Under the pieces are notes generated by a model. It searched no databases. It worked only from the letters and a program-made list of their open reading frames with translations, and was not told the DNA's origin. Positions 1-7,588 of a stretch of 24,218 bases of DNA are shown piece after piece (the first letter of the stretch is position 1; each line of letters starts with the position of its first letter). Origin of the DNA: an uncultured Clostridia bacterium (GTDB lineage Bacteria; Bacillota; Clostridia; TANB77; CAG-508); NCBI GenBank assembly GCA_910589185.1, contig CAJUSU010000021.1, positions 1 through 24,218 of the forward strand, written 5' to 3'. Both the position numbers and the translations under genes were made by a program.

Positions 1-1502
1 GATTAGGAACCCTTAATCCAGACAAATATTTTGAATATATAGAAGAACAAGGAATAATTGAAGATAAAGAAAAAGATGTATTTGACAATGAAGACGGAAC
101 CTATGATGTAACAACAAAGCCAGGATATATATTCCAAATAGAATTAGTACCAACAAAAGAAAAGCCAACAGATGCAGAAATAGAGTATATAGGACAAGCA
201 GGAAAGATAGCCCCAATTATAAAAAGAATAGAAACCAGTAGTACACAAACTAGTATAACAGCAAAAGCAATAATAACAAGATTAGGAAATGGAACAGTAA
301 CGTATTACTATAAACCATTTTCAGCAGAAGACAGCAGTTACCAAGAAATAACCAATGTGAATACAGAAATAGGAGCAACACAAGAAACAGAAATTACAGC
401 AGGGGAAAGATATATCATAAAAGTAGTTGCAAAAAATGAAGTTGGAGAGGTAAGCACAACAGTAGAAGTAGCAGCCACAAAAGTATTGGTAGAAAGTATT
501 ACATTAAATAAAGCAAAAGCAACAGTAATAATAGGAAAAACAAGTACATTAATAGCAACTATAAAACCAGATGATGCAACCAATAAAACAATCAAATGGG
601 CAAGTAGTGATGAGGGAGTGGCAACAGTAAGTGCTGAAGGAGTGATAATAGGAAAGAAAGCAGGAACTGCAACAATTACAGCAATTGCAACTGATGGAAG
701 TGGAATAGAAGCAACGTGTAGTATAACAGTAACAGATGAAATTACAGCAACCTGGGAAGAGATAAATGAAATGGCAAAAGAAATAGCAAATGACAGTAGT
801 ATAACAAACAGTTCAACACAAACAACAGTAAATGTAAATGGAGAAAGCAAAACAATAAGTGTGGGAGAAATTTATAAAGTAAAATATAGTGGAACAGAAA
901 GAAGAGTAAGAGTGCTAGGATTTAAACATGACGATTTGGTAAATAGTGGAGTGTATGGAGGAAATCATAGTAAAGCAAGTATTAGTTTCGAGTTCTTAGA
1001 TTTCATGACGGGAAGTATAGATAAGCAAATGGACAGTAGCAATACAAATAGCGGAGGCTGGGCAAATACAGCAATGCGAATATTCTTAAATGGAACGGAA
1101 GGAAAAGACAAACTAAGTAATAAAGCATATATCAAACAAGTGAAGAAAAGATATATTTCAACATATAATGTGGCAAGTACAAATACATGTAATGATTACT
1201 TATGGTTATTAGCATCAAGCGAAATAGTAAATAGTGGATATCAAAGTGGAGCATATGGCTATGCAATCACAAGTGAAGGACCACAGTATCAATACTATAA
1301 GAGCATGAATCCCACATGGAATGCGGCAAATGCAGGGTTCGTAAAGAGACCAACTGAGTCAGGCAGTGCGAACCACTGGTGGCTTCGTTCACCTACTTAC
1401 AACGGCAGCAGTTACTTCTGCTTTGTCTACAGCGACGGTGCTCCTAACGGCATTAACATCGCGGGACGCAACTATGGCGTTGCACCTGGTTTTTGCATCT
1501 GA
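1..1502 (+). CDS. Surface protein with FN3-like, Big_2 and DUF6273/lectin-like C-terminal domains; 5' end outside window
   Basis: The frame is open from base 3 to the TGA at 1500-1502, so the gene begins upstream; the Met at 357 is only internal. The first ~35 visible residues (LGTLNPDKYFEYIEEQ...) match the part that follows the prepilin-like helix in the gene starting at 23891, so I infer the same membrane-anchored N-terminus. An FN3-like segment follows (~bases 210-480), then a Big_2 Ig-like domain (VESITLNKAKATVIIGKTS to ITVTD, ~490-740), then a DUF6273-like domain (~760-1499) with VRVLGFKHDDLV, a conserved CNDYLWLLASSE and the terminal WWLRSP...GVAPGFCI. The last ~40 codons are GC-rich (64 of 123 bases from 1377) and nearly all end in C/T, unlike the body. 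Probably a cell-surface binding protein; ligand unknown. The C-terminus looks like a diversity-generating retroelement target. Confidence 0.85.
   Translation, partial: LGTLNPDKYFEYIEEQGIIEDKEKDVFDNEDGTYDVTTKPGYIFQIELVPTKEKPTDAEIEYIGQAGKIAPIIKRIETSSTQTSITAKAIITRLGNGTVTYYYKPFSAEDSSYQEITNVNTEIGATQETEITAGERYIIKVVAKNEVGEVSTTVEVAATKVLVESITLNKAKATVIIGKTSTLIATIKPDDATNKTIKWASSDEGVATVSAEGVIIGKKAGTATITAIATDGSGIEATCSITVTDEITATWEEINEMAKEIANDSSITNSSTQTTVNVNGESKTISVGEIYKVKYSGTERRVRVLGFKHDDLVNSGVYGGNHSKASISFEFLDFMTGSIDKQMDSSNTNSGGWANTAMRIFLNGTEGKDKLSNKAYIKQVKKRYISTYNVASTNTCNDYLWLLASSEIVNSGYQSGAYGYAITSEGPQYQYYKSMNPTWNAANAGFVKRPTESGSANHWWLRSPTYNGSSYFCFVYSDGAPNGINIAGRNYGVAPGFCI
1376..1499 (+). other. Candidate DGR variable region 1
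   Basis: From CTGGTGGCTTCGTTCAC (identical at 20680-20696) to the end of the gene. Of the 30 codons from 1392 to 1481, 28 end in a pyrimidine, the exceptions being GCG and GGA. Fixed anchors (WWLRS, FC, GVAPGF) alternate with clusters of residues reachable from AAY codons (T, Y, N, G, S, D, I, R). The composition differs sharply from the upstream gene body. This fits adenine-directed variation, but no template repeat is in the window. Confidence 0.55.
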
Positions 1503-1553
1503 GCCTGAGAAATAGGGTGAAAATTGGAAATGTAAAATTTGGTGTAAATTGAT

Positions 1554-1599
1554 AAAGAAGGTTCCTAGCAAAATGCAAGTTACTAGAACCTTCTTTTTA
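1554..1599 (+). terminator. Rho-independent terminator between convergent genes
   Basis: AAAGAAGGTTC...GAACCTTCTTT stem with one bulged C, a loop around CAAAATGCAAGTTA and a following T-run. It ends the upstream surface-protein gene and lies just past the stop of the convergent gene at 1602, so it may serve both strands. Confidence 0.85.
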
Positions 1600-1601
1600 T
1601 C

Positions 1602-2036
1602 CTATAAATACTCTTTCATCTTTTCAATATGGTTGTTTTGCAAAGTAATAAACTCATTTAAAATATCTTTAATAACAGGTTCCATTTCAGGGCTGTGATT
1701 TAATAACTTTTGGCTTTCAATTACACCCATTAAGTTTCCTTGTATCATTAATTCAGCAATGTGAGAGTTACTACTATCTTTTAAAGTATTCATTTGAACA
1801 CCAGTCCAACTCATCATTTTATCCATAAGTGGTTCTTCATCTGGAATTTCTCCATATTTTTCAAATTGTGTGTTAACCTTATCCAAGATTTTTCCATATT
1901 CAGCATATTGTGTACTTAAGTCTTGCTTCATTGTTTCATCTTCTACTTTTTCAGAAACAAATGTAATACTAGAAAGTCCCATTCTAGTTGCTTTAGCGAT
2001 TTCATTTAAAATTGTTAAATTAATATTTTCATCCAT
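1602..2036 (-). CDS. Small all-helical (ferritin-like bundle?) protein of unknown function
   Basis: 144 residues, ATG at 2036 behind a strong AAGGAGG on the minus strand, TAG at 1602. The protein has no signal peptide or membrane helix. It reads as four amphipathic helices, acidic and methionine-rich (e.g. MDKMMSWTGVQMNTLKDSS), like small ferritin-like or DUF2383-type bundle proteins of Clostridia, but I see no clear di-metal EXXH motif, so a metal-binding role is not supported. It is transcribed convergently to the surface-protein gene and divergently from addA with 139 bases between, so it is likely monocistronic. No function can be assigned; some relatives are annotated simply as hypothetical. 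Confidence 0.75.
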   Translation of the reverse strand: MDENINLTILNEIAKATRMGLSSITFVSEKVEDETMKQDLSTQYAEYGKILDKVNTQFEKYGEIPDEEPLMDKMMSWTGVQMNTLKDSSNSHIAELMIQGNLMGVIESQKLLNHSPEMEPVIKDILNEFITLQNNHIEKMKEYL

Positions 2037-2114
2037 AATTTTAGCCTCCTTAAAAATAGTGTAACCAAAATTTTTATTTTAATTAATTTTTATCTAAATT
2101 AAAATCCAAAAACA

Positions 2115-2143
2115 TTGAAAATAAGCTCTCCATAAGATATAAT
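2115..2143 (+). promoter_or_regulatory. Sigma-A promoter of addA
   Basis: TTGAAA (2115-2120), 17-base spacer, perfect TATAAT (2138-2143), ending 32 bases before the preferred addA ATG. Confidence 0.8.
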
Positions 2144-2175
2144 AAACTCGAAGTAATAAAAAAGGAAGTTTGTTT

Positions 2176-5100
2176 ATGGGAGAGGTAAAATGGACAACAG
2201 AACAATTGCAAGCAATTGAAAGTAAAGGTTCTAATATTTTAGTAGCTGCTGCCGCTGGTAGTGGTAAAACTGCTGTGCTTGTTGAGAGAATGATTCATAA
2301 AATTCTTGAAGACAAAATTGATATTGATAAAGTATTAGTGGTAACATTTACTAACGCAGCAGCAGCAGAAATGAGAGAAAGAATATTAGAAGCTATTTAT
2401 CAAAAACTAGAGCAAGAGCCATCAAATGAACACTTACAAAAACAAATTACCTTATTAAATAAAGCAAGTATTTGTACTATACACTCTTTTTGTTTAGATG
2501 TCATTCGTAATCACTTTTATGAAATCGATTTGCCAAGCAATTTTAGAATTGCAGATACGACTGAAATTGATTTGCTAAAACAAGAGGTATTAGAAGATTT
2601 ACTAGAGCAAAAATATATAGAACAAGATAATGACTTTTTAGAATTATTAGAAACTTATACAGGATATCGTGGAGATGAACCTTTACAAGAACTAATCTTA
2701 TCTATCTATCGCTTTATTCAAAGTAGCCCTTTTCCAGAAAAATGGTTGCAAGAAAAAGTAGAGCAATTTAATATAGATACTTCTTTAGATTTTGGACAAA
2801 CTGTTTTAGGAAAAGTGATTTTAGAAGAAGTGCAAGAAGAATTACAGGGAAGTCTTTTGAAACTAAAAAAAGTACAAAAAGAACTTGCGAAATTTTCAGA
2901 ATGTATGAAATTTTCGCAAGTGATTAGCGAAGATATTTTACAAATAGAGGGAGCAATAGAGGAAGCAATTTCATGGAATGAAGTATATCAAAAAGTGCAC
3001 CAAATTAGTTTTGGAAAATGGCCAATAGATAAAAAAGTAACTCTAGATATGAAAGAAGAAGCAAAAGAAATTAGAGATAGAGTAAAAAAAGATATTAAAG
3101 AAAAAGTAACAGGATTAATCAATAGTACTTCAGAAGAAATCGTAGCAGATTTTACAATTCTTTATCCTGTTTTACAAAAATTATCAAAACTCATTTTAGA
3201 ATTTAGCCAAAATTTTCAAGAGAAGAAAAAGGAAAAAAATTGTATTGATTTTAATGATATTGAGCATTTAGCATTAAAGTTATTAGTAGATGAGCAAGGC
3301 AATAAAACACAAGTTAGTAAAAAGTATGAAGAAAAGTTTGAAGAGATAGCCATTGACGAGTATCAAGATAGTAACTTGGTACAAGAGGCTATTTTGACGA
3401 GTATCTCTAAAGGAAATAACATCTTTATGGTAGGAGATGTAAAACAAAGTATCTACAAATTTAGGCAAGCAAGACCAGAATTATTTTTGCAAAAATATAC
3501 AAATTACAAAATAAAAGAGGACAGGCAGGAAGAAGAAGATTTAAAAATTCAATTATTCCGTAATTTTAGAAGTAGAAATAATATTCTAGATATTACAAAT
3601 TTAGTATTTGAGACTATTATGAGTGAGAAGTTAGGAGATATCACTTATAACGAAAATGAATATTTAAACTATGGAGCTAATTATCCAGAGCCAGAAAAGA
3701 GCCAGTCTAATATAGAAGAAAATTATGCAGGAATAGCAGAAATGAATGTCATTGATATGAAGGAAGATGAAAGTATTACTGCAGTTATTGGGGAAGAAGA
3801 GGAAGAAGAAAATCTAGACCGAATAGAAGATGATGTATTAGAAGCAAGATTTGTGGCAAAACGTATCAAAGATTTGTTACAAAGTGATTATCAGGTATAT
3901 GATAGAAAAAAAGGCTACAGACATATTGAACCAAAAGATATTGTCATTTTACTAAGAGCAACAAGTACTTTAGCACCTATTTATGAAAAAGAATTATCAG
4001 ATTATGATTTACCAGTATTTAGTGATAGTTCTACCTCATATTTGGAAAGCGTAGAAATTGAAACGGTTTTATCAATTTTAAAATTAATTAATAATCCAAT
4101 GCAAGATATTCCACTAGTAGTAGTGTTAAGGTCTAGTATTGGACAAATGACGGACAATGAATTAATCACCATTCGATTAACCGATAGAAATTGCAATTTT
4201 TATGAAGCACTTATTAAAACAAGAATATCTTGTGAAGAGCCATTAAAGAGTAAGATAGAAGCGATTTTAGAAAAGTTAAACAAGTGGAAAGAACAGTCGG
4301 AATATTTACCTTTAGATGAGCTTATCTGGCAAATCTATTTAGATACAGGATATTATCATTATGTGGGATTACTGCCGAATGGAGAAATGAGGCAGGCTAA
4401 CTTAAAAACTTTATTTGAAAAAGCAAAACAATATGAAACGGCTAGCTTTAAAGGGCTATTTCATTTTATCCAATTTGTTGAAAAGCTAAAAAAACAAAAT
4501 GGAGATTTAAGCTCGGCAAAGCTCATTGGGGAAAGTGCTAATGTTATTCGTATTATGAGTATTCACAAAAGTAAGGGACTAGAATTTCCAGTGGTATTTT
4601 TAAGTCACACTCATAAAAAAATTAACTTAAGAGACTTAAATGAAGTCATTTTAATGCATCAAGATTTAGGCATAGGACCAACTTTGATTGACACGAATAA
4701 AAAATTAAAATATACGACAACTGCAAAGCAGGCTATTAGTTTAAAAGTAAAACAAGAGACATTTTCAGAAGAAGAAAGAATTTTGTATGTTGCTTTAACC
4801 AGAGCAAAAGAAAAACTAATTATTACAGGAAGAAGTAAAGACCTTCAAAAAGTACTACAAGAAAAAGAAAAGAATTTATCTATTTATGCAGGGGAGAATG
4901 AGTTTAAGATAGATTATAGGTTAATGAAAAAATGTAATTCCTATTTAGATTGGCTAGAATATGTGTATCTATTCCATCAGGGAAAAACGATATCTTTAAA
5001 AGGAAGACAGCTAGAATTAAGTGATATCATAACACTAAACACTTTTGCAAAACAAGATTTAATCAAAGAATTGCAAGTGACAGAAGAAAAAGAAGAAACA

Positions 5101-5943
5101 GAAATAACTAAATTAATTCAAGAAGAAGTAGAAAAACAAAAGGATACTGACCTTTCTGAATTAAAGCAAAGCCTAGAATGGAAATATGCTTATGAAGTAG
5201 ATACCAAACTTCCAACAAAAACTTCTGTAACCAAGCTAAAACAAGGAAAGGCAAATCAACTTCCTTCTTTGAATAGTCATGAGAATTGGGAAGAAGATGG
5301 CAGTAGTACAAAAGGAGAAGCTGAAAATTTAGAAAAAATGCAGACGTCAAATCAATTGAAGTACATACAAGTAAAAGCATTAGGAAGCGAAGAAGCAACC
5401 AAACTAACCCCCGCACAAAAAGGAACTTTAGTGCACTTATGTATTCAGAAATTAGATGAAACAAAAGAATATGAATTACAAGATATTCAAAATTTCATTC
5501 AAGAATTAGTACAAAAAGAAATCATTACGGAAATGGAAGTAAATGCAATAGATGTTAACTTTGTATATAGCTATACAAAATCAGAGTTATTCCAAAAACT
5601 AAAAAAGGCAAAGGAAATTCACAAAGAGCAACCATTTTATATTAATATACCAGCCAAGGAAATTTTTAAGGAGGCAAAGGAAGTAAACTCTGAAAAAAAT
5701 ATTTTAGTGCAAGGTATGATAGACTTATATTATATAGATGCACAAGACCAAGTGCATTTAGTAGACTTCAAAACAGATTATGTACCAAAAGGAAAAGAAC
5801 AACAAGTGGCAGAAAAATATCAGGTTCAAATTGATATTTATCGAAAGGCACTAGAGCAAGCACTAGGCAAAAAAGTCGTAAGTGCTGAGATTTGTTTAGC
5901 AAATTGCGAGTGGCAATGTGTCAGTTTGGGGACGTTAGTTTAA
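2176..5943 (+). CDS. addA: ATP-dependent helicase/nuclease subunit A
   Basis: AddA is the UvrD/Rep-type helicase and nuclease subunit of AddAB, which resects double-strand breaks for RecA-dependent repair in the cytoplasm. The ATG at 2176 (1255 aa) is preferred over the in-frame TTG at 2170 because AAGGAAG ends seven bases before the ATG. Seen motifs: N-terminal KWTTEQLQAIES, Walker A AAAGSGKT (~25-32), Walker B IDEYQD (~393-398), late helicase motifs (IMSIHKSKGLEFPVVFLSH; VALTRAKEKL), and a C-terminal RecB-type nuclease with GMIDLYY and DFKTD (~1197-1201). The length is normal for the family. Its usual partner addB is not beside it; the gene has its own promoter. The last residues VSLGTLV and the stop codon are encoded by a REP-like repeat that begins at 5919, so the native C-terminus has been replaced or extended. 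Confidence 0.96.
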   Translation: MGEVKWTTEQLQAIESKGSNILVAAAAGSGKTAVLVERMIHKILEDKIDIDKVLVVTFTNAAAAEMRERILEAIYQKLEQEPSNEHLQKQITLLNKASICTIHSFCLDVIRNHFYEIDLPSNFRIADTTEIDLLKQEVLEDLLEQKYIEQDNDFLELLETYTGYRGDEPLQELILSIYRFIQSSPFPEKWLQEKVEQFNIDTSLDFGQTVLGKVILEEVQEELQGSLLKLKKVQKELAKFSECMKFSQVISEDILQIEGAIEEAISWNEVYQKVHQISFGKWPIDKKVTLDMKEEAKEIRDRVKKDIKEKVTGLINSTSEEIVADFTILYPVLQKLSKLILEFSQNFQEKKKEKNCIDFNDIEHLALKLLVDEQGNKTQVSKKYEEKFEEIAIDEYQDSNLVQEAILTSISKGNNIFMVGDVKQSIYKFRQARPELFLQKYTNYKIKEDRQEEEDLKIQLFRNFRSRNNILDITNLVFETIMSEKLGDITYNENEYLNYGANYPEPEKSQSNIEENYAGIAEMNVIDMKEDESITAVIGEEEEEENLDRIEDDVLEARFVAKRIKDLLQSDYQVYDRKKGYRHIEPKDIVILLRATSTLAPIYEKELSDYDLPVFSDSSTSYLESVEIETVLSILKLINNPMQDIPLVVVLRSSIGQMTDNELITIRLTDRNCNFYEALIKTRISCEEPLKSKIEAILEKLNKWKEQSEYLPLDELIWQIYLDTGYYHYVGLLPNGEMRQANLKTLFEKAKQYETASFKGLFHFIQFVEKLKKQNGDLSSAKLIGESANVIRIMSIHKSKGLEFPVVFLSHTHKKINLRDLNEVILMHQDLGIGPTLIDTNKKLKYTTTAKQAISLKVKQETFSEEERILYVALTRAKEKLIITGRSKDLQKVLQEKEKNLSIYAGENEFKIDYRLMKKCNSYLDWLEYVYLFHQGKTISLKGRQLELSDIITLNTFAKQDLIKELQVTEEKEETEITKLIQEEVEKQKDTDLSELKQSLEWKYAYEVDTKLPTKTSVTKLKQGKANQLPSLNSHENWEEDGSSTKGEAENLEKMQTSNQLKYIQVKALGSEEATKLTPAQKGTLVHLCIQKLDETKEYELQDIQNFIQELVQKEIITEMEVNAIDVNFVYSYTKSELFQKLKKAKEIHKEQPFYINIPAKEIFKEAKEVNSEKNILVQGMIDLYYIDAQDQVHLVDFKTDYVPKGKEQQVAEKYQVQIDIYRKALEQALGKKVVSAEICLANCEWQCVSLGTLV

Positions 5944-5967
5944 CTGACATCTGTCCCTCAACTGACA
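5919..5967 (+). repeat. REP-like palindromic element, copy A (single, plus orientation)
   Basis: 49-base element beginning TGTCAGTTTGGGGACGTTAG and ending GTCCCTCAACTGACA. The outer arms pair (13 of 15 positions) around a loop that holds a second copy of the AACTGACA arm. It is identical to the reverse complement of 11132-11180 and differs by one base from that of 7527-7575. It supplies the last codons and TAA of addA. Confidence 0.9.
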
Positions 5968-6014
5968 TATTGAAAGTTTTTTATCCTTAAGAAGTATTGA
6001 AAGAAGGGACAGAA

Positions 6015-6362
6015 ATGACAAATAAAGAATTAAAAAGTGAATTAGACAATTTGAGTAATAAGAGCAGTGTAGAAGAATTACAAAAGTATATAAAAGATAT
6101 GATTTTAGTAAGGGGATTTAAAAATACTTTACTAGAAAGAATGTGCTTATTAACAGAAGAAATAGGAGAACTGGCAAAAGAAGTAAGAAAAACAGATAAA
6201 AATTTAGCAATAGATATAAATAAAAAGTATAGTTCAAATTTAGAAAATGAAATAACAGATGTGTTTATTTGCTTAATGGGAATGTGTGATTTAATAGATA
6301 TGGACATTGTAAAAGGATTAAAAGATAAGGAAGAAATCAATTTTAAGAGAGAATGGAAGTGA
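6015..6362 (+). CDS. MazG-like nucleotide pyrophosphohydrolase
   Basis: 115 residues from the ATG at 6015, chosen because AGAAGGG (6002-6008) ends six bases upstream; the in-frame TTG at 5997 lies before that ribosome-binding site. The central LTEEIGELAKEVRK and the later ENEITDVFICLMGM carry the EExxE and ExxD metal-binding pattern of all-alpha MazG-type NTP pyrophosphatases, which hydrolyse (d)NTPs to monophosphates and pyrophosphate as house-cleaning enzymes. It is a single-domain protein, shorter than full MazG. It lies seven bases before rqcP; a MazG-type gene (yabN) next to rqcP (yabO) is also seen in Bacillus, which supports the call. Exact substrate unknown. Confidence 0.8.
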   Translation: MTNKELKSELDNLSNKSSVEELQKYIKDMILVRGFKNTLLERMCLLTEEIGELAKEVRKTDKNLAIDINKKYSSNLENEITDVFICLMGMCDLIDMDIVKGLKDKEEINFKREWK

Positions 6363-6369
6363 GAGCAAA

Positions 6370-6606
6370 ATGAGAATAGACAAATTTTTAAAAATGGCAA
6401 CAGTTATTAAACGAAGAACAGTTGCAAATGAAGCGGCAGATGGTGGTAGAATTTCGGTTAATGGAAAAACTGTTAAACCAAGTTATGAAGTAAAAGTTGG
6501 CGATGTAATAGAAATTAGATTTGGAGATAAGATTTCTAAATTTGAGGTCTTAAAAATTCCGCAAAGACAAAGTGAACCAATTGAAACATTGATTAAGATG
6601 ATGTAA
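6370..6606 (+). CDS. rqcP: S4-domain ribosome quality-control factor RqcP
   Basis: 78 residues, almost entirely one S4 RNA-binding domain: MRIDKFLKMATVIKRRTVAN, then GRISVNGKTVKPSYEVKVGD and EIRFGDK. It closely resembles Bacillus YabO/RqcP, which binds the 50S subunit with RqcH and helps poly-alanine tailing of stalled nascent chains. An Hsp15-like heat-shock S4 protein is the alternative, but the short length and the MazG-like neighbour favour RqcP. Start ATG at 6370 behind a weak GTGAG site, seven bases after the MazG-like gene, so the two are probably co-transcribed. Confidence 0.85.
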   Translation: MRIDKFLKMATVIKRRTVANEAADGGRISVNGKTVKPSYEVKVGDVIEIRFGDKISKFEVLKIPQRQSEPIETLIKMM

Positions 6607-6694
6607 TGATTATAGCAATCTAAAAGAAAGTATGATATAGTATGCAAAAATAATTACATAGGGGGCAAATATTAAAATGAAAGGTAGGAATATT

Positions 6695-7516
6695 ATGCCC
6701 CGAAATTGTAGAGAAAATCAGAAATCCTATACAGGAGTTTATCATGTGATACTTCGTAGTATTAATCAACAAGAAATATTTTATGACAATATTGATAGAA
6801 GAAAATTTTTAAAATGTTTAAAAGACACAAAGGAAAAATATCATTATGATTTATATGCTTATGTACTAATGCATAATCATGTTCATTTAGTTATAATGGA
6901 TAAAGAAGATAAGTTGTCTAAAATTATTCAATCGTTAGCTATCAGTTATGCTTTATATTTTAACAAAAGATATAATAGGATTGGTCACGTGTTTTATAAT
7001 CGTTTCAAAAGCAAATATGTAGAAAATTTACCATACTTATTGAATGTTATTAGATATATACACTTCAATCCGGAAAAATCAGGAATATGCCAGTATTCAA
7101 AGTATTATTGGAGTAGTTATCATGATTATAAGCAATTTTCAAAGTTAGTAGAAGTGAATAAAGTGTTAAAAATGGCGGAAATGAGCAAAAAAGATTTTGA
7201 AACTTTTCATATGGAATATGAAAAAATAAAAGGATATGAAAAAGATGACTTTGAATTTGAAAATTTGAAGTTATCAGATGAACAGGCAATTGAAAAGATA
7301 AAAAAGTTACTCAACATTGAAAATATAGTTTCTATTCAAAATGAAAAGACAGATAAAAGAGATGAATTCATTATACAAATAGCTAAGATAGAAGGAATAG
7401 AAAGAAAACAATTGGCAAGAATTTTAGGAGTAAATGAAAGAACAATTTATAGAGCCATAAAAAAGGGAAAGTGTCAGTTTGGGGACGTTAGTTTAACTGA
7501 CATTCTAAAAGAATAA
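6695..7516 (+). CDS. REP-associated tyrosine transposase (RAYT, Y1/HUH family)
   Basis: Single-strand DNA transposase of the IS200/IS605 Y1 superfamily. I prefer the ATG at 6695 (273 aa): AAGGTAGG lies six bases upstream and MPR is the usual family start; the ATG at 6677 would add six residues. Motifs: YHVILRSINQ near the N-terminus, the HUH metal-binding pair in HNHVHLVI (H62, H64), and RYIHFNP with Y121 as the likely catalytic tyrosine. The C-terminus (~222-260, RKQLARILGVNERTIYRAI) is a helix-turn-helix, probably for DNA binding. The gene is flanked by REP-like elements (copy A ~0.73 kb upstream, copy B overlapping its 3' end). Its last residues, QFGDVSLTDI, come from the repeat. It appears intact and is a likely source of the repeat family. 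Confidence 0.93.
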   Translation: MPRNCRENQKSYTGVYHVILRSINQQEIFYDNIDRRKFLKCLKDTKEKYHYDLYAYVLMHNHVHLVIMDKEDKLSKIIQSLAISYALYFNKRYNRIGHVFYNRFKSKYVENLPYLLNVIRYIHFNPEKSGICQYSKYYWSSYHDYKQFSKLVEVNKVLKMAEMSKKDFETFHMEYEKIKGYEKDDFEFENLKLSDEQAIEKIKKLLNIENIVSIQNEKTDKRDEFIIQIAKIEGIERKQLARILGVNERTIYRAIKKGKCQFGDVSLTDILKE

Positions 7517-7575
7517 AATGGTAAAATGTCAGTTGAGGGACAAATGTCAGTTAAACTAACGTCCCCAAACTGACA
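7472..7575. repeat. REP-like composite inverted element, copy B
   Basis: A plus-orientation head (7472-7503), a ~23-base AT-rich spacer, then a full 49-base element in minus orientation (7527-7575). The outer arms form a perfect inverted repeat of about 33 bases. The left arm lies within the RAYT coding end; the right arm ends just before the AAAGGAG ribosome-binding site of dnaE. Confidence 0.92.
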
Positions 7576-7588
7576 AAAGGAGAAAAGC

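Noticed and set aside
338..850. 170-residue minus-strand open frame
   Set aside because: Antisense shadow of the Big_2/FN3-like coding region; low complexity (Val/Ile/Ser/Ala), no ribosome-binding site and no recognisable domain.
5919..5943. Frameshift or truncation of AddA
   Set aside because: The nuclease domain with DFKTD is complete and the frame is intact; only the last residues come from the repeat.
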